A DNA stretch of 64,000 nt, taken from positions 1,612,001-1,676,000 of the forward strand of contig NZ_CP014223.1 of the NCBI RefSeq assembly GCF_001561955.1. The letters are read 5' to 3'. Each line of letters starts with the position of its first letter. Position 1 is the stretch's first letter. The notes under the pieces are model-generated. The model had not been told where the DNA came from. It made no database searches and saw only the letters and a list, made by a program, of their open reading frames with translations. The DNA is from Anaerotignum propionicum DSM 1682. GTDB taxonomy: Bacteria > Bacillota > Clostridia > Lachnospirales > Anaerotignaceae. A program made the position numbers and the translations under genes. Shown piece after piece: positions 28,441 through 36,766 of the stretch.

Positions 28441-29013
28441 TTATTTAACAGCATCCATGCCACAGCGAACCGCTTTCAAATTCACATCAACAAACCCAGG
28501 TTTTACCTGTTTTCTGATGATATTTTCCCAATCTAAATGTTCTAGTCCCATAGCTTTAATTATTGTACCCAATAAAACGATATTTGCAGCCTTCACATTC
28601 CCTAAATCCAATGCCATCCGGGTAGCATCCAGCACTATTGTTTTCACATGCTTCTGTATTTCTTCCACGGCATTTTTGGGATAAACGGCATCCCCTGTTA
28701 AAATTGGCATAGACGGGATTTCATGTTCATTGACTACAGCCAACCCCTCAGGTTTAAGGTATGCCAGCGCCCTGAGTGCTTCCATTCTTTCAAAGGAAAC
28801 CAACAAATCCGCTTCACCAGGATCAATGGTAGTTGCTTCTACTTTATCACCAAAACGAACATGAGAGGAAACACTGCCGCCACGCTGAGACATACCATGA
28901 ATTTCACTCATCTTAACATCATAGCCTGCTTCCATCAATCCTTGTGTTAAAAGCTTTGCTGCCAAAATGGTACCCTGACCACCTACACCAACCAGTAAAA
29001 CATTCTTTGTCAT
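28441..29013 (-). CDS. iorB: Indolepyruvate:ferredoxin oxidoreductase, beta subunit
   Basis: The gamma-type (CoA-handling) domain of 2-oxoacid:ferredoxin oxidoreductases, 190 residues. It opens with NVLLVGVGGQGTILAAKLL and has the GMSQRGGSVSSHVRFG block, both diagnostic for IorB. It pairs with IorA to oxidise arylpyruvates to aryl-acetyl-CoA with reduction of ferredoxin. The ATG at 29013 follows the iorA stop by 5 bases, with GGAGG inside the end of iorA, so translation is coupled. Confidence 0.94.
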   Translation of the reverse strand: MTKNVLLVGVGGQGTILAAKLLTQGLMEAGYDVKMSEIHGMSQRGGSVSSHVRFGDKVEATTIDPGEADLLVSFERMEALRALAYLKPEGLAVVNEHEIPSMPILTGDAVYPKNAVEEIQKHVKTIVLDATRMALDLGNVKAANIVLLGTIIKAMGLEHLDWENIIRKQVKPGFVDVNLKAVRCGMDAVK

Positions 29014-29018
29014 GGCAC

Positions 29019-30800
29019 TCACGCCTCCTTCCACTCAATCGCATTCTTCGGACACAACTGGTTGCATATGCCACAGCCTAAGCACTGAATTCCGTCAATT
29101 GCAGCCTGTTTCTTATCACTATCAAAACGAATTGCCGGACAGCCGCACTTCATACATAGTTTGCAGCCAATACATTTATCCTCATTAATCACCATTTTTA
29201 AGGTAAAAGCCCCAGCAAATTCTTTTTTATCTTCTATAGAGAATTTTTTAAGTGCGCAAGGCCATTTTGTAATGATAACAGAAGGTTCATCCAATTCCAA
29301 GAATTCATCTAAAACTTTGTCCATTTCTTTTAACTGATTCGGATTAACAGTGCGAATATGTTTAATGCCCAATGCGCGAACAATGCCTTCTATGTCCACC
29401 GCAGACGCTTCCTCACCCTTTGCATTATAGCCTGTTCCCGGATTTTCCTGATGACCTGTCATACCTGTGATGCGGTTATCCAAAATCACACTTACGGTAT
29501 TGCTATTGTTATAAACAACATCCATTAATGAAGTAATACCCGAATGTAAGAATGTTGAATCGCCCAAAACGGATACCACACGCATTTTTTCTTCTTTTTT
29601 CATATTGAAGATTTTCTGGGCACCATGACCGATACTAAATCCACCACCCATGCAAATTAATGAATCCATTGCATTATATGGTTTTGCAAATCCTAGAGAA
29701 TAGCACCCGATATCCCCCGAGACCATAACATTTTTACGTTTTCCCAGTTCAAAGAAAAATCCTCTATGAGGGCAACCTGCGCACAGAGTGGGAGGTCGGT
29801 CTACAATCATCCCATCGGGATAGGTAATCAAAGAATTTTCTAAATTGAAAAAAGCTTTTTTGATTACATCAGGGGTCATTTCACCGTATTTTGGCAGTAA
29901 ATCCTTACCATGGCAATTAAAGCCAAGAATCTTTACTCGTTCCTCGATATAGGGATCGTTTTCTTCTATGATATAAATCGTGTCCATTTTGCGGCAGAAA
30001 TCAATGATTTTTTCGTCAGGCATAGGATATGTAAAACCTAATTTTAAGTATGATGCCTTATCTTCAAAAACCTCTTTTGCGTAATGATAGCATGCACCTG
30101 AGGTAATAACGCCTATTTTTGAGTCATTCATCTCTGTAAAGTTAAATGCTGTTGTCTCTGCGAATGCTTTCAATTTTTCTAGTTTCACTTCTAAATTTCT
30201 GCGCAGACCCTTAGCATTTGCAGGAACACATACATATTTTTTTACATCTTTTAAGTATTCTTTGATGGGAACTTCTTTTCTTTCGCCCAATGTCACAATT
30301 GATTTCCCATGACAAACCCTTGTTGTCATACGGATAAGAACTGGACAGTCATACTGTTCGCTGATGTGATATGCTTCAATGACCATATCTCTGCATTCTT
30401 GGCTATTAGCAGGTTCAAACATAGGTACTTTTGCAGCCTTGGCATAGTTACGGTTATCCTGTTCATTTTGTGCAGAATGCTGTCCCGGTTCGTCTGCGGT
30501 AATAATAACTGTACCGCCATTTACCCCGGTATAAGCAAATGTAAAGAAAGGATCAGCTGCCACATTCAGCCCCACATGCTTCATTGCCGCCAATGCTCTC
30601 CCTCCTACAATAGAAGCACCAATGGCAGATTCCAGTGCCACTTTTTCATTTGGTGCCCATTCAGCACAAACTTCCTTATAATTTGAAATACTCTCCAAAA
30701 TTTCTGTCGAGGGTGTCCCCGGATAAGCAGACGCAAAATGGACACCTGCTTCATATGCACCTCGGGCAATTGCCTCATCCCCAGTTAATAACTGTTTCAT
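29019..30800 (-). CDS. iorA: Indolepyruvate:ferredoxin oxidoreductase, alpha subunit
   Basis: A 593-residue catalytic subunit. The N-terminal pyrimidine-binding region (LLTGDEAIARGAYEAGV, SAYPGTPSTEI) is followed by the thiamine diphosphate domain with SGDIGCYSLG and GDSTFLHSGI. The C-terminal 60 residues hold two ferredoxin-type clusters, CIGCKLCMKCGCP and CLGCGICNQLCP. The first set lacks one residue of the classic spacing, as is usual in IorA. The ATG at 30800 is 7 bases after AAGGAG and is preferred to the ATG at 30806. First gene of the operon, expressed from the promoter at 30893-30921. Confidence 0.95.
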   Translation of the reverse strand: MKQLLTGDEAIARGAYEAGVHFASAYPGTPSTEILESISNYKEVCAEWAPNEKVALESAIGASIVGGRALAAMKHVGLNVAADPFFTFAYTGVNGGTVIITADEPGQHSAQNEQDNRNYAKAAKVPMFEPANSQECRDMVIEAYHISEQYDCPVLIRMTTRVCHGKSIVTLGERKEVPIKEYLKDVKKYVCVPANAKGLRRNLEVKLEKLKAFAETTAFNFTEMNDSKIGVITSGACYHYAKEVFEDKASYLKLGFTYPMPDEKIIDFCRKMDTIYIIEENDPYIEERVKILGFNCHGKDLLPKYGEMTPDVIKKAFFNLENSLITYPDGMIVDRPPTLCAGCPHRGFFFELGKRKNVMVSGDIGCYSLGFAKPYNAMDSLICMGGGFSIGHGAQKIFNMKKEEKMRVVSVLGDSTFLHSGITSLMDVVYNNSNTVSVILDNRITGMTGHQENPGTGYNAKGEEASAVDIEGIVRALGIKHIRTVNPNQLKEMDKVLDEFLELDEPSVIITKWPCALKKFSIEDKKEFAGAFTLKMVINEDKCIGCKLCMKCGCPAIRFDSDKKQAAIDGIQCLGCGICNQLCPKNAIEWKEA

Positions 30801-30853
30801 CTTCATTCTCCTTCCCTAAAAAAACGTTATATATCTCTAATCTTTATATATTA

Positions 30854-30878
30854 TGCATGATGCATTGTGCATCATGCA
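30854..30878. promoter_or_regulatory. Perfect 11-bp dyad, probable operator of the GntR regulator
   Basis: TGCATGATGCA, spacer TTG, TGCATCATGCA: a perfect inverted repeat with 3-base spacer, 25 bases overall. It lies at about +8 to +32 of the predicted ior transcript, so bound regulator would block elongation or promoter clearance. The neighbouring divergent gntR gene is the obvious source of the binding protein (inference). Confidence 0.7.
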
Positions 30879-30892
30879 CGATTTCTATGAAA

Positions 30893-30921
30893 TAATTACC
30901 ATACCATACAAGTTTTGTCAA
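30893..30921 (-). promoter_or_regulatory. Probable promoter of the ior operon
   Basis: On the minus strand TTGACA (30916-30921) and TAATTA (30893-30898) with a 17-base spacer; predicted start near 30886, directly upstream of the dyad. Confidence 0.55.
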
Positions 30922-31082
30922 CATATTATCGCAAAAATTGCTTTTACATATTACTTTTCATTCTTTCTAAGTTTCCTTTGGTACTGATACACCCATTTAT
31001 TCATTGATTTTTTCTTTAAAATATGACATAATTTCAGTTACAATCATAAGTTTAAGCCTAAGAAAGGAGGCTATTTTAAATA

Positions 31083-31718
31083 ATGCCTTCAATAAAAATA
31101 CAAAAATCAACAATGAAAGACCAAGTATACGAAATAATCAAAGAAATGATTCTGAATCAGACATACCAATTAGGAGAAAAAATCAATATTGACACATTAG
31201 CAACTGAATTAAATGTGAGCAATTCCCCCATACGTGAAGCACTCACCATGCTGGAAAAGCAAGGCTTGGTGGAATATGTTCCCAACGTAGGCTCACGCAT
31301 TATTTCTTTCTCTCCTACTGCTTTTCGTGAAATTTGTTTTTCTTTATTTACCGTTGTTTACGGTGCATATGAGTTATGCTTGTCACAAAATAAAATAGAT
31401 ATTGCTATCGAAAAAATGAGACAGCTTTTGCAAGCGCAAAAAGATATTGATGATCATTCCGATATGCAAACCTCTATCAAATATGCCCTTGCCTTTGACA
31501 AAAGCATTGTTTACGCAACACAAAACACCTATCTGCTTTCGATTTATGAACAAATGGAGGATATTTTCTTTTTAATGGCTTTACACATCAATCAAAGAAA
31601 CGAGGAGGAACATCAAAGAAATATTTTTGAACATTCCATGATTTTAGAAAGTATTGAAAAAAATGATATTGCTGCTGCAAAACATTGGTTCTTTATTCAT
31701 TATGATAAACATGTATGA
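31083..31718 (+). CDS. GntR family transcriptional regulator (FCD-like)
   Basis: A 211-residue regulator. The N-terminal winged helix has LGEKINIDTLATELNVSNSP and IREALTMLEKQGLVEYVPNV, typical GntR. The C-terminal all-helical domain (about 80-211) resembles FCD but lacks the histidine of the usual first metal motif: FDKSIVYATQ replaces the D-x3-H pattern, so metal binding may be weaker or absent. It is divergent from iorA with a perfect dyad between them. It probably controls the ior operon in response to an amino or oxo acid (inference). GGAGG lies 12 bases before the ATG, a long spacing. Confidence 0.87.
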   Translation: MPSIKIQKSTMKDQVYEIIKEMILNQTYQLGEKINIDTLATELNVSNSPIREALTMLEKQGLVEYVPNVGSRIISFSPTAFREICFSLFTVVYGAYELCLSQNKIDIAIEKMRQLLQAQKDIDDHSDMQTSIKYALAFDKSIVYATQNTYLLSIYEQMEDIFFLMALHINQRNEEEHQRNIFEHSMILESIEKNDIAAAKHWFFIHYDKHV

Positions 31719-31849
31719 AAGCCTAAATGGTCTGGTCTTATAAAAAAAGCTAATTAATTTAAAGGTGTTAGCCACTCGCTGACGCCTATACTGATCCAAT
31801 ATTAAGGGTCTTAATCAACAATTTGCCCTGCTGTTTGTTCGTATTATAA

Positions 31850-31903
31850 AAACCTCCTTCGCTCTATTGAAATTTAAGCAATCCAATAGCGTGTAGGAGG
31901 TTT
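31850..31903 (+). terminator. Terminator downstream of gntR
   Basis: Outer arms AAACCTCC / GGAGGTTT and inner arms GCT-TATTG / CAATAGC with one bulge, followed by TTTCTTAT. Lies about 130 bases after the gntR stop. Confidence 0.6.
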
Positions 31904-32134
31904 CTTATACCTTAGGACTATTACTCTGCAAGGAACGAAAGTTTTCATATTTGCGTGAATATCTTTCGCAGGTAATATTTAAACTAGCTCATTTTGCAGC
32001 TTAAAAGAAAAAGCAATGATTCATATTTTCTAAAAGCTGACTCCAAAGACTATCTAAAAAAACTCCATTAAATATCGCTGAAACAAAAAATAAAATGTTT
32101 TTAAACAACTTTAATTGATATTTTTTTTAATAGA
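31904..32134. other. Spacer without a recognised gene
   Basis: AT-rich, no gene seen. Precedes the promoter of the small secreted protein. Confidence 0.4.
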
Positions 32135-32163
32135 TTGACAAAATATGCCATCACGTTTTATAT
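32135..32163 (+). promoter_or_regulatory. Promoter of the small secreted protein
   Basis: TTGACA (32135-32140) and TTATAT (32158-32163) with a 17-base spacer. A second TATAAT-like hexamer follows near 32176. The predicted leader is about 125 bases. Confidence 0.6.
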
Positions 32164-32294
32164 TAAATTTATAGTGATATAATATTGTAATCTTTTTAGA
32201 AAGAAGGTTGAAAAAGGACATTTAATTTGAAATTTTTACGAAATAAAATGCAAGAATGGAGAATTCATACAAACAAATTAAATGGGGGCTGCTA

Positions 32295-32645
32295 ATGAAA
32301 AAAATATTATTCAGACAAACAATTGCACTTGCTTTAACAATGATTATGGTAATAACTATGATACCTTTTACTGCGCTTGCCGATGCACCAAATGCACCTG
32401 GGGTAACTCCAAAGCTAGAAAGCATATTGGTAGATAATTTTACTTCAGGGGCTATACTTAAATTATACGATATCGTTAGCAACACAGTATGCGCAACTGC
32501 AACAAATGTAACCGAATCAACATATACCTTTACAAATGTAGTGCCTAAAAAAACTGCGTATTATGTTACTCAAACAGTAAGTGGAGTTGAAAGCGTTAAC
32601 TCTTCTTTTGTCTATGCATACGAAAGAAGCACTGTTCTAAAGTAA
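32295..32645 (+). CDS. Small secreted protein, single beta-rich module
   Basis: A 116-residue protein with a clear Sec signal peptide (MKKILFRQTIALALTMIMV, cleavage expected after ALADA). The mature part of about 85 residues is threonine- and valine-rich (YTFTNVVPKKTAYYVTQTVS, GVESVNSSFVYA), like one repeat unit of clostridial surface adhesins but here alone, without a sorting signal or cell-wall-binding repeats. GGGGG precedes the ATG at 32295; the earlier in-frame ATG at 32256 would spoil the signal peptide. The stop codon lies inside the loop of the terminator hairpin. Family not recognised. Confidence 0.7.
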   Translation: MKKILFRQTIALALTMIMVITMIPFTALADAPNAPGVTPKLESILVDNFTSGAILKLYDIVSNTVCATATNVTESTYTFTNVVPKKTAYYVTQTVSGVESVNSSFVYAYERSTVLK

Positions 32646-32660
32646 GAACAGTGCTTCTTT
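32623..32660 (+). terminator. Terminator embedded in the end of the secreted-protein gene
   Basis: A perfect 16-bp stem (AAAGAAGCACTGTTCT / AGAACAGTGCTTCTTT) with a 6-base loop, followed by TTG. The left arm encodes the last residues and the TAA at 32643-32645 is in the loop and first stem base, so a ribosome at the stop would cover the hairpin. Confidence 0.75.
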
Positions 32661-32926
32661 TTGATTCAACCATTTCATTCAAATTCCAATTTATGAAGAT
32701 GAGACATTAGATTTGAAGAAAAATATCACTTCTATTTGTTTCAAAGCAAATCTGAGATGACATACCAGCGATATTAGCCAGCCACTAACCTATCCAATGG
32801 TCAAAATAACTATCTGTCATTTTCCCTCTCTCAAATATCAAATAAATTAGTAGTACCTTTCTCTCTTTCAGTTTATGGAAAAGCTGTTTAAATTTAATCT
32901 CCTTTTGAAACTTAAGAATTTAAAAC
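32661..32926. other. Short spacer with a direct repeat
   Basis: No gene. AACTTAAGAATTT occurs twice in tandem at about 32909-32936, reaching the end of the nitronate monooxygenase gene; significance unknown. Confidence 0.35.
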
Positions 32927-33988
32927 TTAAGAATTACCATTTAATTCATCAAAGATTTCTTTTACCGTTGTGATTTTATCCACCCGCCATACATTCTCAC
33001 CACAGAAAAGGAGAGAATTCTCTTTTTCTCCTACTGCTGCTTCCATGAGAGCACGAGAAATGCAGTAATGAGTTGTTGCCGGATCACAGTTCTCGATGCA
33101 TCCAAAACATTTTTCCACAGGCTGACGTCCTGCTTCTCTTTCCTTTGTAAAGGTATTGCGAATTGCTCTGCCAGGTAAGCCTACCGGACTTTTCACAATC
33201 ATGACATCCTCTTTTTTTGCATTAATATATGCTTCTTTGTAGGCATCAGCTGCATCACACTCTTCCGTTGCCACAAATCGGGTTGCCATCTGTACGCCAC
33301 TGCACCCCAAGCTTATATAATGGTCAATATCAGCTCTGTCATAAACACCACCAGCAAAAAACACTGGAATATGTCCATATTTTTCTTCAAAGCTATTCAC
33401 ATATTCAACAATCTTTACAACCTCTTGGTCGTATTCCTCATTGGTCAAATTTTCTGCTTCTTCCGGCGTAAAACCTAAATGACCACCTGCTTTTGGCCCC
33501 TCTATAACCACAAAGTCGGACACCCGCCCAAACTTCTTATCCCATCTTTTGAACATTAATTGAATGGCCCTCAAAGAGGAAACAATGGGTGCAAACTTCA
33601 CCTTTGTATCCTTAAGTAATTCAGGAAGCTCCAAAGGCAACCCCGCACCAGAAATAATAGCATCAGCACCGCTTTCAACGCAGCATTGTACATATTGGTC
33701 ATAGTTTCTGCATACACGCATGATATTGACACCAATAACGCCGCCGTTACTTATTTCTTTGGCCTTTCTTATATTTTCTGCCAATGCCTCTAAGTTCGCT
33801 TTCAAGGGCTCTTTGCCAAAGTTTTCTTTTAAAAAACCGGGCTGTGCCGCTGAAATGACACCTACCCCACCTTGTGCAGCAACCGCTCCGGCTAAACGCC
33901 AAAGGCTTATACCAATACCCATTCCGCCTTGAATAATGGGCACTTTTATTTCTAAGTCACCAATTCGTACCCCTTTGAGTTTAATCAT
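32927..33988 (-). CDS. Nitronate monooxygenase / FabK-like flavoprotein
   Basis: An FMN-dependent TIM-barrel protein of about 353 residues. Blocks seen are VPIIQGGMGIGISLWRLAGA, GGVIGVNIM, IISGAGLPLELPE, EGPKAGGHLGF, FFAGGVYDRADIDHYISLG and GVQMATRFVATEECDA, typical of the 2-nitropropane dioxygenase/enoyl-ACP reductase II family. A cysteine-rich C-terminal segment (CFGCIENCDPATTHYC) is common in clostridial members and may hold a metal or cluster. Whether it acts on nitronates or something else is not settled. The ATG at 33988 after GAGGTG is preferred; the frame extends to 34054. Stands alone. Confidence 0.85.
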   Translation of the reverse strand: MIKLKGVRIGDLEIKVPIIQGGMGIGISLWRLAGAVAAQGGVGVISAAQPGFLKENFGKEPLKANLEALAENIRKAKEISNGGVIGVNIMRVCRNYDQYVQCCVESGADAIISGAGLPLELPELLKDTKVKFAPIVSSLRAIQLMFKRWDKKFGRVSDFVVIEGPKAGGHLGFTPEEAENLTNEEYDQEVVKIVEYVNSFEEKYGHIPVFFAGGVYDRADIDHYISLGCSGVQMATRFVATEECDAADAYKEAYINAKKEDVMIVKSPVGLPGRAIRNTFTKEREAGRQPVEKCFGCIENCDPATTHYCISRALMEAAVGEKENSLLFCGENVWRVDKITTVKEIFDELNGNS

Positions 33989-34313
33989 GATACACCTCGT
34001 TTTGTATTTATTGATAGCACTTTTCTTATAATATGATAATATATACCATATCATCTGTCAATAGAAACTACATCATCTTGCCTGCCCTCTGTAACAATCA
34101 ATGTAATCTTTTTTGTTGCTGGAGTACTTCTGATCCAGATACTATTTCGCTGCGGTTTCAAATCTATATTCCCCATTTGAATTTCAATTTATTACTCTAT
34201 AAAAAGATTATAACCACCTCCTTTAATTCAGTTTTTGGCATTTAAAAAACGATGTTTGATTTCTTTCATAGCTTTCATCCTCAAATGCCACTTTTCCTTA
34301 ACTAAAACAAAAA
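33989..34313. other. Spacer between thiC and the nitronate monooxygenase gene
   Basis: No gene recognised. An AAAGGAGGTGG sequence on the minus strand (about 34214-34224) has no sensible frame after it, only a few codons before a stop. TATA-rich sequence near 34030-34050 may be the promoter of the oxygenase gene. Confidence 0.4.
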
Positions 34314-34346
34314 CCGAGAGATGGAAAAATACATTCCACCCCTCGG
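34314..34346 (-). terminator. Terminator downstream of thiC
   Basis: CCGAG-x-GATGGAA pairs with TTCCA-xx-CCTCGG with minor mismatches; on the minus strand it is followed by TTTTTGTTTTAG. It lies about 240 bases after the thiC stop. Confidence 0.6.
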
Positions 34347-34586
34347 AAACCCTTTTACTTTGTGATTCTGCACGTTTTTTCTAGTTGATCCTTCTTTTTC
34401 AAGCTTCACTTTATGGGAATTGAGGGGGTACTATTAATGATAATTGCGTTGGTTGTGCAAGGAACCAGTCACGGTATTTTTTTAATTTTTTCTGCCTTTT
34501 CGGAAAAATTTCTAAGGAAACAGTTCTAATATGCCATTTTCCTGCATATCACCAATGCTTACAATTTCCATTTTTTTATATTTCGA

Positions 34587-35888
34587 TTACAAAATATCAA
34601 TATATTCATTATTTAAGGCTTTATTCATACTTCTAACAGCACAAAACTTACCGCACATGGAACAAGTGTCATCAAATTCAGGTGTTCTTTCATCACGGAT
34701 AGATTTTGCATATTCCGGATCAAGGGCGCATTGCCATTGTCCCTCCCAGTCCAATTTTTTTCTTGCATCCCCCATTTTGTCATCTATGTCTCTTGCATTC
34801 GGAATTTTTTTTGCGATATCCGCCGCATGTGCCGCAATTTTACTTGCTATAATCCCTTGCTTCACATCATCAATATTAGGTAGTGCAAGATGTTCTGCCG
34901 GGGTCACATAGCACAAGAACGCCGCCCCTGCCATTGCTGCAACCGCACCGCCGATTGCCGCAGTGATGTGGTCATACCCCGGAGCAATATCTGTAACGAT
35001 AGGGCCAAGCACATAGAAAGGTGCTCCCATACAAATCGTTTGTTGTATTTTCATATTTGCTTCAACTTGATCTAGGGGAACATGTCCGGGGCCCTCTACC
35101 ATAACTTGAACATCCCTTGCCCACGCCCTTTTTGTTAATTCGCCCAAACGAACCAGCTCATCTATTTGGCAAACATCCCCTGCGTCTGCAAGACAACCTG
35201 GGCGGCAAGCGTCACCTAATGAAATCGTAACATCATATTCTCTACAAATCTCAAGAATTTCATCGTAATACTCGTAAAATGGGTTTTCATTTCCTGTCAT
35301 ACACATCCAAGCAAATATCAGCGAACCACCTCTTGAAACAATATTCATTTTTCTTTTGTGTAATTTTATCTGCTCAATTGTTTTGCGTGTTATTCCACAA
35401 TGTAAAGTTAGAAAGTCAACTCCGTCTTGCGCATGAAGTCGTACCACATCTATGAAATCTTTTGCTGTTAAAGTTGCTAAATCTCTTCGATAGTGTATTA
35501 CAGAATCATATACAGGCACTGTACCTATCATGGCAGGGCATTCCGAAGTCAGCTTTCTTCTAAAGCCTGATGTATCTCCATGAGATGACAAATCCATAAT
35601 TGCCTCTGCCCCCATATTGACAGCTGCCATAACCTTTTTCATTTCAATATCATAATCCTTACAATCTCTGGAAACACCGAGGTTTACATTTATTTTTGTT
35701 CTGAGCATAGAGCCAATACCATTTACGTCTAAGCACTTATGATTTTTATTTGCACAAATTGTAATTTTACCTTCTGCCACATGCTGTCTGATAAACTCTG
35801 GCTCTCTGCATTCCTTTTTGGCAACAAGTTCCATTTGTGGTGTAATAATTCCATTTTTTGCTGCTTCCATTTGGGTGTTATAATTCAT
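34587..35888 (-). CDS. thiC: Phosphomethylpyrimidine synthase ThiC
   Basis: Radical SAM enzyme that converts aminoimidazole ribotide to the thiamine pyrimidine HMP-P. 433 residues, the shorter form lacking the N-terminal extension of many proteobacterial enzymes. The C-terminal cluster motif is [11 protein letters not shown] (C-x2-C-x4-C), and [23 protein letters not shown] and [15 protein letters not shown] are all present. It has its own TPP riboswitch and terminator upstream, separate from the thiS-F-G-H-E unit. Confidence 0.97.
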   Translation of the reverse strand: MNYNTQMEAAKNGIITPQMELVAKKECREPEFIRQHVAEGKITICANKNHKCLDVNGIGSMLRTKINVNLGVSRDCKDYDIEMKKVMAAVNMGAEAIMDLSSHGDTSGFRRKLTSECPAMIGTVPVYDSVIHYRRDLATLTAKDFIDVVRLHAQDGVDFLTLHCGITRKTIEQIKLHKRKMNIVSRGGSLIFAWMCMTGNENPFYEYYDEILEICREYDVTISLGDACRPGCLADAGDVCQIDELVRLGELTKRAWARDVQVMVEGPGHVPLDQVEANMKIQQTICMGAPFYVLGPIVTDIAPGYDHITAAIGGAVAAMAGAAFLCYVTPAEHLALPNIDDVKQGIIASKIAAHAADIAKKIPNARDIDDKMGDARKKLDWEGQWQCALDPEYAKSIRDERTPEFDDTCSMCGKFCAVRSMNKALNNEYIDIL

Positions 35889-35928
35889 AATTTATCCCCT
35901 TTTCTTAAAAAGTTAGTTAAAAAAAGAA

Positions 35929-35958
35929 CAGAAAACACCCTGATTAGGGTACTTTCTG
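35929..35958 (-). terminator. Riboswitch-controlled terminator of thiC
   Basis: CAGAAAACACCCT pairs with AGGGTACTTTCTG, 4-base loop, followed on the minus strand by TTCTTTTTTT. It lies just downstream of the TPP aptamer, so it is the expression platform for premature termination. Confidence 0.75.
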
Positions 35959-35976
35959 CTTCTATAACAGCACTGT

Positions 35977-36056
35977 GCTCCCTACGTTGGCATTATCCAA
36001 ATCAGGTTAAGGGTCGAAGTAAAACTTCCTTTCAGCTATAAAGCCCCCCTGCTTCT
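35977..36056 (-). promoter_or_regulatory. TPP riboswitch upstream of thiC
   Basis: The minus strand reads AGGGGGGCTTTATAGCTGAA, then GACCCTTAACCTGATTTGGA and TAATGCCAACGTAGGGAGC, matching the conserved THI-box core (GCTGA, ACCTGAT, TAATxCCxxCGxAGGGA). When thiamine diphosphate binds, the downstream terminator should form and thiC should be off. Confidence 0.93.
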
Positions 36057-36151
36057 ATTCAATTTTTTTTACGTCGAAAGTCTATTATAAAACTGTTTCT
36101 TCTATACTTTGTTAATCCTTGCAGTTTCTTTAGAAGAACAAGCTGGCCTTG

Positions 36152-36766
36152 CTAAACACTATATTTTCCATCTGCTTTTTCGAAACCTATTAAATATAAC
36201 GCTACATCATCGCATTTCATCAGGCCGCTCATGACGCAAGCGCCTTTGGCCCCTGCTTCATAGACAGAATAAATGTTATGATAGTCAATCCCTCCAATGG
36301 CATAAACAGGGATGGATACACTGTTACAAATATGTTCTAAAAAGTGGAGCCCTCGTCCTGCTAAACCCTTTTTGCAGTCAGTTTGAAAGATATGCCCTGC
36401 AATAATATAAGTACACCCAAGGCGCTGAGCCTCCAGGGCCTCCTCTAGCGAATGACAGGAGCTACCCATTACTTTAAAGCGGACTTTCTGTGTTTCGGTG
36501 ACTTCTTTTAGCATAGGCAGCGGCAGATGAATTGCCTCGGCACCCAGCTCCATGGCCACATCCACAAAACTGTGTAGAATACATGGCACTTGGTGTTTCG
36601 CACAAATTTCCAACACCTGTTTTGCCAACTGTTTATATTCTTCTTCTGATAAATCTTTTTCCCGCAGAATAATACCGGCTGGATGTTTGGAGGCAATCTT
36701 TTCTATGCGGTGCAGAAATTCTTCTTTACACAGCAGACGGTTGGTAACACAAATAAAATCATACAT
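36152..36766 (-). CDS. thiE: Thiamine phosphate synthase family protein (ThiE/TenI)
   Basis: A 204-residue TIM-barrel that joins HMP-PP and thiazole phosphate in ThiE proper. GIILREKDLSEEEYKQLA, AIHLPLPML, MGSSCHSLEEALEAQ and IPVYAIGGIDYHN are family blocks. The ATG overlaps the end of thiH by 8 bases and has no strong ribosome site, so coupling is likely. Distinguishing ThiE from the TenI aminopyrimidine/thiazole tautomerase by sequence is difficult; in this operon either is possible, and no other thiE candidate is in the window. Confidence 0.85.
   Translation of the reverse strand: MYDFICVTNRLLCKEEFLHRIEKIASKHPAGIILREKDLSEEEYKQLAKQVLEICAKHQVPCILHSFVDVAMELGAEAIHLPLPMLKEVTETQKVRFKVMGSSCHSLEEALEAQRLGCTYIIAGHIFQTDCKKGLAGRGLHFLEHICNSVSIPVYAIGGIDYHNIYSVYEAGAKGACVMSGLMKCDDVALYLIGFEKADGKYSV

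Noticed and set aside
32909-32936. Tandem AACTTAAGAATTT as a regulatory repeat
   Set aside because: Two copies only, very AT-rich and overlapping the end of a gene; probably slippage.
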